A stretch of DNA of 64,000 bases from Photobacterium atrarenae. GTDB taxonomy: Bacteria; Pseudomonadota; Gammaproteobacteria; Enterobacterales; Vibrionaceae. The stretch spans positions 744,001 to 808,000 of the forward strand of contig NZ_CP101509.1 of NCBI RefSeq assembly GCF_024380015.1, read 5' to 3'. The notes below the pieces were generated by a model. It saw nothing but the letters and a program-made list of their open reading frames with translations. It made no database searches and had not been told where the DNA came from. The position numbers and the translations under genes are program-made. Below are positions 27,328 through 35,777 of the stretch, piece after piece. The stretch's first letter is position 1. Every line of letters begins with the position of its first letter.

Positions 27328-28686
27328 ATGTCGGAAAACACCCTGAACTGGATGCCACTTACCCTGCCACAACTGGACTTCTGGGAAGAATTTGCCTGTC
27401 ATCCGGATGAACCCCTGTCCACCGTTGCCCATTACATCGACATCCGCGGTGCCATTGATGAGCAGGCCCTCAGCCAGGCGGTTGAGCAAGCCGTGCGGGA
27501 AACCGATGTTCTGTCGCTGCGTTTTCGCCTCCGTGAAGACGGCCACACGCCGGAGCAAGCGCGGGATCCGCAGCGGCTGCCGCAACTCCAGCTGATTGAT
27601 CTGCAAAGCAGCGCGAACCCGGAGCAGGAAGCCAAAGCCCTGATGCAGGCCGATGTCGACGCCCCATTGAATCTGCTCAACCAGCCCCTTTCCGCGCAAT
27701 GGCTGATCAAACTCGATGCAACTCGCTACCTCTGGTATATCCGGGCTCACCATATCGTGATGGACGGCTTCGGCATGACACTGCTGGAGCAGCGCTGTGC
27801 CACCCTGTATTCCCACTTCCTGGGCAAAGGGGAAGCTGGCGCGCCGTTCAACGCCTTCGCCAGTTTCCTTGACGAAGAACAGAGCTATCGTAGCAGCCGC
27901 CGTTTCGAGCAGGATAAAGCCTTCTGGCAGGACTACCTGGCGAGCAGCAGCGATCTGACGGTGCTGAATAAAGAGGATGATTACGGCGACGAAACGCTGC
28001 ATTTCAGTTGCGAACTCTCCCCGGCCCTGAGCGGGCAGCTCAAGGCAGTGGCAGGCGAATTGAAAATGGGCTGGCCGGATCTGCTGGTCAACCTTTCCGG
28101 CCTGTACCTGTTCCGTTTCCTGGGCCAGCCAGGCGACCAACCGCGTACCGCGATACCACTGTGGGTCCCGTTCATGAGCCGCTGGGGCAGCGTCGGTGCC
28201 TACATGCCGGCTTTGCTGGTCAACATTCTACCGCTCCATGTCACCGTCAACCCGGATGACACCCTGGCCCAGTACCTGACCACCAGCGGCAAATCGCTGC
28301 GTCAGCTCTACAGCCGTGGACGTTACCGGATCGAGCAGATTGCCGCCGATCAGGGACTGACCGCCAACAGCCGTTATTTCTTCTCACCGTTTGTCAATGT
28401 ACTACCGTTCGATCCACCGGAATTTGAAGGGTGTGAAGTCAAACACCAGGTGATCACCAGCGGTCCGGCGGATGGCTTCAATATTACCTTCCGGGGCCGG
28501 ACCAACGCCGATGCACTTACCCTGAGTCTGGATGCCGATCCCCTGGCACACCCACGGGAAGAGTTTGAGCAGCACCAGCGCCGTCTGCTGCAGTTCTTGG
28601 AAGCCGTGTTAACACCCGGCAGCCTGCAACTGCCGATCAACGCGCTGTATCAGCGCTTTGAGCGCGATAGTGCATCAACATCATAA
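27328..28686 (+). CDS. Stand-alone NRPS condensation enzyme (VibH-like amide synthase)
   Basis: A 452-aa free-standing condensation domain with no adenylation or carrier domain attached. The catalytic motif HHIVMDG is at residues 141-147 (second His is the base). The early motif MPLTLPQLDFWEEF and the later RTAIPLWVPFMSRWGSVGAYMP region correspond to C1 and C4-C5. Length and architecture match VibH of vibriobactin synthesis (about 440 aa), which joins 2,3-dihydroxybenzoate held on the VibB carrier to a soluble polyamine. Here it would use the ArCP of the EntB homologue at 33.9 kb. The amine acceptor is unknown. Confidence 0.88.
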   Translation: MSENTLNWMPLTLPQLDFWEEFACHPDEPLSTVAHYIDIRGAIDEQALSQAVEQAVRETDVLSLRFRLREDGHTPEQARDPQRLPQLQLIDLQSSANPEQEAKALMQADVDAPLNLLNQPLSAQWLIKLDATRYLWYIRAHHIVMDGFGMTLLEQRCATLYSHFLGKGEAGAPFNAFASFLDEEQSYRSSRRFEQDKAFWQDYLASSSDLTVLNKEDDYGDETLHFSCELSPALSGQLKAVAGELKMGWPDLLVNLSGLYLFRFLGQPGDQPRTAIPLWVPFMSRWGSVGAYMPALLVNILPLHVTVNPDDTLAQYLTTSGKSLRQLYSRGRYRIEQIAADQGLTANSRYFFSPFVNVLPFDPPEFEGCEVKHQVITSGPADGFNITFRGRTNADALTLSLDADPLAHPREEFEQHQRRLLQFLEAVLTPGSLQLPINALYQRFERDSASTS

Positions 28687-28741
28687 TTATTATTTTTATT
28701 TTTTAGCCCGTTCAGAAAGACCTGTCTCGTGAGGGGGACAC

Positions 28742-29812
28742 ATGCAAATGCTCCGAAAAGTGATGCGCTCAACTGCCGTTGAGCCACTACCGTATGTTGA
28801 AGATCTCCAGGGCGATATCGCCCTGGATCACAGCAGCGAACAACTGATCGCCGAGAAAAGACAAGCCATCAGCAACGTCCTGCGTGGCGACGATAACCGC
28901 CTGATGCTGATCGTCGGCCCGTGCTCGATCCACGACCCGGTAGCCGGGCTTGAGTATGCAGCCCGGCTGGCCGAGCTTCAGCACGACTATCACGATCAGC
29001 TGCTGATCGTTATGCGAACCTATTTTGAAAAACCAAGAACAAGAGTGGGCTGGAAGGGGCTGGTGGTAGATCCGGATCTCGACGGCAGCCATAACATGGC
29101 CAAAGGGCTTCGGATCGCCCGCCAGTTTCTGCGTGATGTGATCCAGCTGGAGCTGGCCACCGCAACCGAGTTTCTTGATACCACGGTGTATCCGTATATC
29201 AGTGATCTGATTTGCTGGGGCGCCATCGGCGCACGTACCACTGAATCGCAAATTCACCGCCAGATGGCCTCCGGGCTGCCGTGTCCGGTTGGATTTAAAA
29301 ACGGCACCGACGGCAATGTCAATATTGCCATTGATGCGATCCACGCCGCCAGCGCGTCGCATCATCTGTGTGTCTCCGGGCTGCGCAATGGTCCGCAGAT
29401 GGTGATGACCGGGGGCAACCCGGACGGGCATGTGATTTTACGCGGCGGTAAAACCCCGAACTACAGCTCTGAGGATGTGGTTACCGTAACCCAACAGCTC
29501 GAAGCCAGCCAGCTCTCCCCCCGCCTGGTTGTCGACTGTAGTCACGGCAACAGCCTGAAGGTAGCGTTAAACCAGCTCAGTGTCGCCGACAATCTGGCCC
29601 GGCAACTCATTGACGGTGAACAGTATATCGCCGGGGTGATGGCAGAAAGCTTTCTGGTCGGCGAAAGCCAGAAACTCGGCGGGCAACCGCTGCGCTTCGG
29701 GCAGTCGATCACCGACGCCTGCCTCGGCTGGGACGATACCCGCAAGCTGATCGATACCCTGGCCAATGCCAAGGAAATCGCGCTGAGCCGGCAGTTTTCA
29801 ACCGTCGCCTGA
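28742..29812 (+). CDS. DAHP synthase, class I (AroFGH type)
   Basis: A 356-aa 3-deoxy-7-phosphoheptulonate synthase, condensing PEP and erythrose-4-phosphate at the entry to the shikimate pathway. The motifs seen are LIVGPCSIHDP, VMRTYFEKPRTRVGWKG, IGARTTESQIHRQMASGL, GFKNGTDGN and VVDCSHGNS. A GAGGGGG ribosome site lies four bases before the ATG, 55 bp after the condensation gene. A dedicated copy inside the siderophore locus would raise chorismate supply under iron limitation. Whether it escapes aromatic feedback cannot be judged from sequence alone. Confidence 0.93.
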   Translation: MQMLRKVMRSTAVEPLPYVEDLQGDIALDHSSEQLIAEKRQAISNVLRGDDNRLMLIVGPCSIHDPVAGLEYAARLAELQHDYHDQLLIVMRTYFEKPRTRVGWKGLVVDPDLDGSHNMAKGLRIARQFLRDVIQLELATATEFLDTTVYPYISDLICWGAIGARTTESQIHRQMASGLPCPVGFKNGTDGNVNIAIDAIHAASASHHLCVSGLRNGPQMVMTGGNPDGHVILRGGKTPNYSSEDVVTVTQQLEASQLSPRLVVDCSHGNSLKVALNQLSVADNLARQLIDGEQYIAGVMAESFLVGESQKLGGQPLRFGQSITDACLGWDDTRKLIDTLANAKEIALSRQFSTVA

Positions 29813-29842
29813 GGCTGTGCTTGAACCTTGAGACAGCCGATA

Positions 29843-29877
29843 AAAACGCCGGTTCGGAATCCCCGAGCCGGCGTTTT
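29843..29877 (+). terminator. Intrinsic terminator after DAHP synthase
   Basis: Fifteen-pair stem (AAAACGCCGG... / ...CCGGCGTTTT, one G-T pair) with an AATCC loop and a final TTTT. It ends the condensation-DAHP synthase operon. Confidence 0.8.
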
Positions 29878-29907
29878 GCTGCACTTTTCATTGATCAAGC
29901 GTGATTC

Positions 29908-29988
29908 ATACCAATCGTAGTCAATAAGGGGTCGTCCTAGCTTGTTAAAACGCTCGATAACTGCGTTAGATTTTTTGATTGTAGAATA
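29908..29988. repeat. Dispersed 80-bp repeat, copy A
   Basis: An approximately 80-bp element running from ATACCAATCGTAGTCAATAA to GATTGTAGAATAA that is nearly identical, in inverse orientation, to 39488-39567. It fills the gap between the DAHP synthase terminator and the stop codon of the dehydrogenase gene. Confidence 0.7.
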
Positions 29989-29989
29989 A

Positions 29990-30775
29990 TTAATTATCCA
30001 GGGTCGCCCCGCCGTCGACCCGCAAATCATGCATGGTGATATGATTGGCCGCTTCGGAGAGCAAAAACAGCACAGTATTGGCGATATCTTCCGGCTCGGC
30101 AATTTTCTGCAGCGGGATACCCAGCCGGTACTGCGCCGTATCCCCGGCAATCACCTGCGATTCGCCGTAACTTTCGGTCCAGAGCTGCTGCTGCATCTCG
30201 GTCCGGGTCGAGCCCGGGCTGACGAGATTACAGCGAATCCCATGCGGTGCCAGTTCAATCCCGATACTTTTGACCATCATATGCAACGCAGCTTTCGACG
30301 CCGGATAGGCGCCCATATTCGGCCGCGGGGTATTGGCAGCATTCGAGCCCACCACCACCATCGCACCGCGCCCGGCCTGTTTCATCGACCCGCTCAAGGC
30401 CTGCATCACCGCCAGCGCGCCGAATGCATTGACCATGAAAGTATCCTGCACCGCGGTAAAGTCCATCTCACTCAAGCTGCCTAAATGCAGGATCCCGGCG
30501 CAACTGGCCAGATCTGTGATGGGGCCATACTTGTCATTGAGTGAAGCAATCACTGCGGGAATGGTTTGCGGCGATTTCAGATCCAGCCGATCGCATTGCA
30601 GCTGTGCCGGGTGTTGCGCTTGCAGTGCCTCTGTATTGGCCAGCAATAAGTCCAAGTTCACATCCGTGGCGATCACGTTCGCCCCGGCTCCCAACAGCGT
30701 TTGGGTCACGCTCAGGCCAATGCCCCGTGCCGCGCCGGTCACCAATACCGTTTGCCCGATAAGTGACAACTTCAT
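29990..30775 (-). CDS. 2,3-dihydro-2,3-dihydroxybenzoate dehydrogenase (EntA family)
   Basis: A 261-aa short-chain dehydrogenase: NAD motif TGAARGIG (about residues 14-21), N-A-A-like NA in FMVNAFGALAV, active-site Ser in VVVGSNAANTPR, and YPASK as the catalytic Tyr/Lys. The GMGAYPASKAALHMMVK-like segment and the chromosomal position next to entC and entE homologues point to the last step of 2,3-DHB synthesis, NAD-dependent oxidation of 2,3-dihydro-DHB. It is divergent from the isochorismate synthase gene across a Fur-box region. Confidence 0.88.
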   Translation of the reverse strand: MKLSLIGQTVLVTGAARGIGLSVTQTLLGAGANVIATDVNLDLLLANTEALQAQHPAQLQCDRLDLKSPQTIPAVIASLNDKYGPITDLASCAGILHLGSLSEMDFTAVQDTFMVNAFGALAVMQALSGSMKQAGRGAMVVVGSNAANTPRPNMGAYPASKAALHMMVKSIGIELAPHGIRCNLVSPGSTRTEMQQQLWTESYGESQVIAGDTAQYRLGIPLQKIAEPEDIANTVLFLLSEAANHITMHDLRVDGGATLDN

Positions 30776-30887
30776 CTTTATAACCTCATGATTTATATGT
30801 TCTTAGTTGGGCTCACTGCATGAGATTCAACCAATGGATGAAAAAAGTGTGAGCTTACATCAAAAATAGCGATATTTATCAAACACC

Positions 30888-30922
30888 AATGATAACCATT
30901 CGCATTTTTATTATTATCAATG
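30888..30922. promoter_or_regulatory. Tandem Fur boxes, divergent entA/entC-type promoter
   Basis: AATGATAACCATTCGCATTT is a strong 19-21 bp Fur match, with an overlapping second one (TTTATTATTATCAATG) directly after it. They lie between the divergent EntA- and EntC-family genes and predict iron repression of both operons. Confidence 0.75.
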
Positions 30923-30979
30923 TAATCTGAGTCACACAATTTCGCAATAGATCGCGTTTGATATTCAAGAGGGAACACC

Positions 30980-32161
30980 ATGCAACGTGAAGTCATCGGC
31001 TATTCTAAAATGGCCCAAGAGCTCATCGAGCAGCAGCTGACCACGTCACCTTTCTTTTTTGCTTCACCGTCCAACACCCTGTTCGGCGCTGGTGTGGCAC
31101 AGGAATTTCACCAGCCAATCCCATTTGCCGACCTGGCGAACCAGGCCACGACAATGCTTCAGGCTGCTAAAAAAGACGATGCCGATAATCCGCTCCTGTT
31201 CGGAATAGTCCCGTTCAGTGACGATAACCCGACCCGGTTTGTGATCCCGGAAAAACTGTATGTCTCCAGCAGTACGCGCGGTAACCAGCCCCGCCCGAAC
31301 ATGGTGTCGCAAGCCAAACTGATTTCATCCCCGTCAGGTCAGCAATATCGCCAGGGCGTGGAAGATCTGCTGGAAATGTTTGCAACCACAGGACTGTCGA
31401 AAGCAGTGCTCTCTCGCGCCGTGGAAGTGGCGACCCACGAAGATATTCCACTCCAGAATCTGCTCAACAACCTGCTGGCTATCAACAGCCGGGGGTATAC
31501 GTTTGCTGCCAATACCCAGGACGGCGCCAAACTGATGGGCGCCAGTCCTGAATTGCTGGTGGCCAAAAAAGGCAGCCACCTGATCTCCAACCCGCTGGCC
31601 GGCTCACGACCGCGTTCGGAGTCCGAAGCGCTCAACGAGGCATCCCGCCTGTCGTTGCTCAATACCCAGAAAGATCTGCACGAGCATGGCCTGGTGGTCG
31701 AAGAAGTCGAGCGTGTCCTGAGTCGCTACTGCCATAACCTCTACACCCCGATGGTGCCGTCGGTGATCGAAACCCAGACCATGCTGCACCTGTCGACGGT
31801 GCTGGAAGGCCAGGTGAGCGATCCGCACCTGAACGTGCTGCAAATTGCCGCAGATCTGCACCCGACCCCAGCCGTGTGTGGCTATCCGCGCGAAGATGCC
31901 TATCAGGCCATCCGCAAAATTGAACAGTTTGATCGCGGCTACTTCACCGGCATGGTCGGCTGGTGCGATGCCCGCGGTAATGGCGAATGGGTGGTTACCA
32001 TCCGCTGCGCCGAAGTTCAGAAACGGCAGATGAAAGTCTATGCCGGGGCCGGCATTGTCAACGAGTCTGTACCGCAAAGTGAGCTCGATGAAACCGGCGC
32101 CAAAATGGGCACCATCCTCTCCGCCGCCGGAATCCAACTCAACGACTTGCTGACAGCCTAG
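30980..32161 (+). CDS. Isochorismate synthase (EntC/VibC family)
   Basis: A 393-aa chorismate-utilising enzyme converting chorismate to isochorismate. Family motifs include GLSKAVLSRAVEVATHEDIP (catalytic Lys region), LMGASPELLVAKKG with the metal-binding Glu, NPLAGSRPRS, and HPTPAVCGYPREDA plus GWCDARGNGEW near the C-terminus. It begins at ATG 30980 with AGAGGGAACACC upstream, and is followed nine bases later by the DHB-AMP ligase, so the two form an operon. Confidence 0.93.
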   Translation: MQREVIGYSKMAQELIEQQLTTSPFFFASPSNTLFGAGVAQEFHQPIPFADLANQATTMLQAAKKDDADNPLLFGIVPFSDDNPTRFVIPEKLYVSSSTRGNQPRPNMVSQAKLISSPSGQQYRQGVEDLLEMFATTGLSKAVLSRAVEVATHEDIPLQNLLNNLLAINSRGYTFAANTQDGAKLMGASPELLVAKKGSHLISNPLAGSRPRSESEALNEASRLSLLNTQKDLHEHGLVVEEVERVLSRYCHNLYTPMVPSVIETQTMLHLSTVLEGQVSDPHLNVLQIAADLHPTPAVCGYPREDAYQAIRKIEQFDRGYFTGMVGWCDARGNGEWVVTIRCAEVQKRQMKVYAGAGIVNESVPQSELDETGAKMGTILSAAGIQLNDLLTA

Positions 32162-32169
32162 GAGCGACC

Positions 32170-33786
32170 ATGAACCACAACACCGATCTGACCGTCTGGC
32201 CTGACGCGCAAGCCAGCCAATACCGCGAACTTGGCTACTGGCAGGATCGAACCCTGCTGGATTACTTCCGCCAGACCGCGGCGCAGTATCCTGAGCAACC
32301 GGCCGTCATTTGTCAGGACCGCACCTTCACCTATCGCGACATGGATCAGCACATTGGCCGCCTCGCTGCCGGATTTAAAGCCCTGGGCCTGATGCCGGGC
32401 GATAATGTCGTACTGCAGATGACCAATGTCGCGGAATTCTACACCTGCTTCTTTGCCCTGTTGCAACTGGGCGTTCGTCCGGTGCTGGCGCTGCCGGCCC
32501 ACCGCCAGGCCGAGATCACCTATTTCTGTGATCATGCCGAGGCCAAGGCCTATCTCATTGACGGAGCTAGCGCCGCATTCGATTACCAGGCGCTGGCCCG
32601 CGACGTTGCCGCCAACTGTCCGGGCCTCCAGCATGTGATTGTGCGCGGTGAGCTGGCACCAACGGACGATCCGCGTTTCATTCGCCTCGCCGACTGCGAG
32701 CAAGTGCCCGACACCGCGCAAAACGCCAATCCCTCGGATATCGCTTTCTTCCAGCTCTCCGGCGGCACTACTGGCACGCCGAAACTGATCCCCCGCACTC
32801 ACAACGACTACGCCTACAGCGTCACCGGCAGTGTGGACATTTGCCAGTTCAGCCCCGAAACCCGTTATCTGTGCGCCCTACCGGTCGCCCATAACTTCCC
32901 GCTCAGCTCTCCCGGCGCCCTGGGCGTGTTCTGGGCCGGTGGCTGCGTGGTGCTGACCCAGAACCCAGCGCCTCAAGCCGCCTTTGAGCTGATTGAAAAA
33001 CACCGGGTGACGGTCTCGGCCCTGGTCCCGCCGCTGGCACTGCTGTGGATGGATCACGTCGATAACACCCGACACGACCTGTCGAGCCTTAAGCTCATCC
33101 AAGTCGGTGGGGCTAAGTTCAGCGAAACCGCGGCCAAAGCACTGCCGGGCAAGCTCAACTGTCAACTCCAGCAGGTATTCGGCATGGCCGAAGGGCTGGT
33201 CAATTACACCCGCCTCGACGACCCGATTGAGGTGATCACCCAGACCCAGGGCCGACCGATCTCCCCTCATGATCAGATCCGTGTCGTGGATGATGCCGGC
33301 CAGGATGTCGCTATTGGCGAAGAGGGCTTCCTGCTGACCCAAGGGCCTTACACCATTCGTGGTTACTACCGGGCCCCGGCCCATAACGAGCGCTCCTTCA
33401 ACCAGGACGGCTTCTACCGGACCGGCGACATCGTCAAGCGCACCGCTGAAGGAAATTTGATCGTTACCGGGCGGGATAAAGATCAGATCAACCGCGGCGG
33501 CGAGAAGATCGCAGCGGAAGAGATCGAAAACCAGCTGCTGCGCCACGAAGGGATCCATGATGCGGCCCTAATCGCGATCCCGGATGAATACCTCGGTGAG
33601 CGAAGCTGCGCAGTGATCGTAACCCGGCCGGGCATTGAACTGCGCCCGATCGCGCTCAAACGGTTTCTGCGCGACTTAGGGATCGCCGATTACAAGATCC
33701 CGGATAAGATCGCCTTCAGTGAAGCGCTGCCGAAAACCTCGGTCGGAAAAATCGACAAGAAAGTGCTGCGCGCAACCTACGCCTGA
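32170..33786 (+). CDS. 2,3-dihydroxybenzoate-AMP ligase (EntE/VibE family)
   Basis: A 538-aa stand-alone adenylating enzyme that activates 2,3-DHB with ATP and loads it on the aryl carrier protein. The motifs seen are FFQLSGGTTGTPKLIPRTHN (P-loop-like A3), QQVFGMAEGLVNYT (A5, aryl-acid pocket), GFYRTGDIV (A7), GRDKDQINRGGEKI (A8) and the A10 Lys in PKTSVGKIDKK. The aromatic-acid code region HNFP (in ALPVAHNFPLS) is typical of DHB-specific enzymes. It has AGGAG upstream and overlaps the entC-type operon. Confidence 0.94.
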   Translation: MNHNTDLTVWPDAQASQYRELGYWQDRTLLDYFRQTAAQYPEQPAVICQDRTFTYRDMDQHIGRLAAGFKALGLMPGDNVVLQMTNVAEFYTCFFALLQLGVRPVLALPAHRQAEITYFCDHAEAKAYLIDGASAAFDYQALARDVAANCPGLQHVIVRGELAPTDDPRFIRLADCEQVPDTAQNANPSDIAFFQLSGGTTGTPKLIPRTHNDYAYSVTGSVDICQFSPETRYLCALPVAHNFPLSSPGALGVFWAGGCVVLTQNPAPQAAFELIEKHRVTVSALVPPLALLWMDHVDNTRHDLSSLKLIQVGGAKFSETAAKALPGKLNCQLQQVFGMAEGLVNYTRLDDPIEVITQTQGRPISPHDQIRVVDDAGQDVAIGEEGFLLTQGPYTIRGYYRAPAHNERSFNQDGFYRTGDIVKRTAEGNLIVTGRDKDQINRGGEKIAAEEIENQLLRHEGIHDAALIAIPDEYLGERSCAVIVTRPGIELRPIALKRFLRDLGIADYKIPDKIAFSEALPKTSVGKIDKKVLRATYA

Positions 33787-33812
33787 ACCGCTTGAAGCAC
33801 CAGCCGCGCAAT

Positions 33813-33844
33813 AAAAAGCCCGAGGCGTTCCTCGGGCTTTTTTC
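33813..33844. terminator. Bidirectional intrinsic terminator, entE/entB gap
   Basis: Stem AAAAGCCCGAGG / CCTCGGGCTTTT with a CGTT loop and long T-run on the plus strand and A-run on the other. It serves the convergent DHB-AMP ligase and isochorismatase genes. Confidence 0.88.
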
Positions 33845-33869
33845 AATCTCTTGGGCTACAAGCAAGGTG

Positions 33870-34763
33870 TTAAGCCATAGCCGGCTCCGCTTGTGCCACG
33901 GCTTGCGGGGCCGCCATCAGTTCATACCATTCACGCAGGGTCACTTTTTCCATCAGCTGGGCAAAGGTGACACTCGCCCCCTGCTTGTTCCACTGCTCCA
34001 GCAGCACCATGGCCCGAATTGAATCCAGTCCCAGGAACATCAGGTTTTCATCGGCATCGACCTCTTCCAGATCCAGTTCCAGCGCTTCAGCCACATCCTG
34101 CTGCATCGCTTCCAGGGTCAACGCCGGCTTTGCAGCCTTCTCCATCGCCATCAGCGCCACAGACAACGGCTGAATGTTCCCGGCACGGCCAGCCAGGTAG
34201 CTCATCGCAAACTGGTGATCGGCCAGCGAGAAATCAGCGATCGCATCGCCAATCACAAACGGCTTGATGTCCAGCATGAAAGCGTCCAGCGCCGTCGACA
34301 AAATGCCAATATGGCCGTAAATACCGCATATAATCAGCTGATCTTTGCCCTGCTCCCGCATGTAGTCCAGCAACGGGGTCTTTTTAAACGCGCTGTAGCG
34401 CCATTTCACATACTGCAGATCGTCACTTTCCGGGGCGAGCTCAGCAATAATGGCCGTCTCTTCCTTCAGCCCCGTTCCCCAGAAGTCGGTCAGCAAGGCG
34501 CGATCTTCAGGGGCCTGGTTCGCTGGCTGCGCCGTATACACCACCGGGATTCCAGCTTTCTTGGCCGCCGCTTTCAGGGTCTGAATATTTTGTCTGAGCT
34601 CCTTCATCGGCGACTGATCCGCGGGGTAGAAGTTGACAAAATACTCCTGCATATCGTGGATCAGCAGCACCGCTTTGGCCGGGTCAATTTGCCAATCCGT
34701 TTTATTCTTCGGGTAGCTTTCAGTTGCAGGGAGTGCATAACTCTCGATGCTTGGAATCGCCAT
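33870..34763 (-). CDS. Isochorismatase with C-terminal aryl carrier protein (EntB/VibB family)
   Basis: A 297-aa bifunctional protein. The N-terminal isochorismatase domain (about residues 25-205; [45 protein letters not shown]) makes 2,3-dihydro-DHB from isochorismate. The C-terminal ArCP domain has LGLDSIRAM, where Ser 248 would carry phosphopantetheine. It holds DHB for transfer by the stand-alone condensation enzyme. I chose ATG 34763 with AAGGA upstream, since earlier in-frame ATGs give an unrelated extension. A Fur box lies about 150 bp upstream. The required phosphopantetheinyl transferase is not in this window. Confidence 0.94.
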   Translation of the reverse strand: MAIPSIESYALPATESYPKNKTDWQIDPAKAVLLIHDMQEYFVNFYPADQSPMKELRQNIQTLKAAAKKAGIPVVYTAQPANQAPEDRALLTDFWGTGLKEETAIIAELAPESDDLQYVKWRYSAFKKTPLLDYMREQGKDQLIICGIYGHIGILSTALDAFMLDIKPFVIGDAIADFSLADHQFAMSYLAGRAGNIQPLSVALMAMEKAAKPALTLEAMQQDVAEALELDLEEVDADENLMFLGLDSIRAMVLLEQWNKQGASVTFAQLMEKVTLREWYELMAAPQAVAQAEPAMA

Positions 34764-35264
34764 TGTTGCTTGATCCTTATTGTTCTTCTTCCAATCGTGA
34801 TCGGCTGTGTTGTCCATCTTCCTCCCCATACAATCGTAATGACAGGAAGCCATTTTGAACCCTGACCGCGCAATTGGCTGCCAGGCACAGGCCGACCTAA
34901 AACAAACATAAATGATATTTATTATCATTGCTTTTTACAATAATAAACCAGGTACTTTTTGAAGCAAGAACGAAGATTGACAAAAAAGTCACAAACGCAA
35001 TGGACAGCAAGCCCTTCATAAACAGCAGGAAATGCCACGCCACCCGAACAATTGACATACCTTATTGGTATAAAGGGTTAATTAAACCAAGTTCATATGA
35101 ATCAATCTATGCTAGATTTTCAGAAGATGTACGGTTTTCTGCGCGGTTGCGTCAAGCGTTTCAAGCACTCGGTACACATGCCGTTTCACACCGATGCCGG
35201 CCAGGCGGCAACCCAGTCGCGAAGACCCCTTCTCAAAGGCTTAGCAGGATGCAGGAGCGAGACT
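34764..35264. promoter_or_regulatory. Divergent spacer entB-type gene / Moco-fold gene
   Basis: A 500-bp gap holding the entB-type Fur box (34911-34929) and a long leader for the plus-strand gene. Open frames in the leader look non-coding. No other element is recognised. Confidence 0.5.
34911..34929 (-). promoter_or_regulatory. Fur box upstream of entB-type gene
   Basis: AATGATATTTATTATCATT: a 19-bp site with perfect 7-bp palindromic arms (AATGATA / TATCATT), an excellent Fur match. It is about 150 bp before the isochorismatase start codon. Confidence 0.8.
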
Positions 35265-35777
35265 ATGTGGACCTCAAGCAAACATTTCCTGATGATTTTT
35301 GCCCTGTGCGTCGTCTCCACCGCAGGGAATGCCGCGCCCCTGGTGCAGCCACAAGATACCGTGGTGCTGACTATCCGAGGTCAGATCGAACACACCAACC
35401 AACCGAATCAGGCGCTTTTTGACCGCCAGATGTTACTGCAACTGCCCCAGGCAACGGTAACCACCCAAACCCCCTGGACTGACTCTGCACATACCTACGA
35501 AGGGGTGTTATTGCAGGACCTCCTGCATTACGTCGGTGCCCACGGTCGCACCCTCTCGGCCACCGCCCTGAACGATTACCAAACCCAAATTGACCTGAGC
35601 ACGATTGAAAAATACCCTATTTTGCTGGCTCTAAAAGATAATGGTCGTCTGATGCGAGTCAGGGACAAAGGTCCAATCTGGATCATCTATCCCCTTTCTG
35701 AGCATACCGAGCTGGATCAACCGCAGCACCATGAAGATATGATCTGGCAACTCCGTACGCTGGACATTCTGCCATGA
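35265..35777 (+). CDS. Periplasmic protein with molybdopterin-oxidoreductase fold, no cysteine in the mature part
   Basis: A 170-aa protein with a signal peptide (MWTSSKHFLMIFALCVVS to GNAA) and a domain resembling the sulfite-oxidase-type molybdopterin-binding fold (VVLTIRGQIEH, TYEGVLLQDLLHYVGA, ALNDYQTQIDL, PILLALKDNGRLMRVRDKGP, IWIIYPL). The only Cys is in the signal peptide, so the Moco-ligating Cys of true sulfite oxidases is missing. I chose ATG 35265 with AGGAG eight bases upstream. Its last codons overlap the ATG of a GGDEF-EAL gene (ATGA), so it is probably a sensory partner rather than an enzyme. Confidence 0.75.
   Translation: MWTSSKHFLMIFALCVVSTAGNAAPLVQPQDTVVLTIRGQIEHTNQPNQALFDRQMLLQLPQATVTTQTPWTDSAHTYEGVLLQDLLHYVGAHGRTLSATALNDYQTQIDLSTIEKYPILLALKDNGRLMRVRDKGPIWIIYPLSEHTELDQPQHHEDMIWQLRTLDILP

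Noticed and set aside
35097..35264. N-terminal extension of the Moco-fold protein from an earlier ATG
   Set aside because: The extension is not protein-like, and a good ribosome site plus signal peptide begin at 35265.
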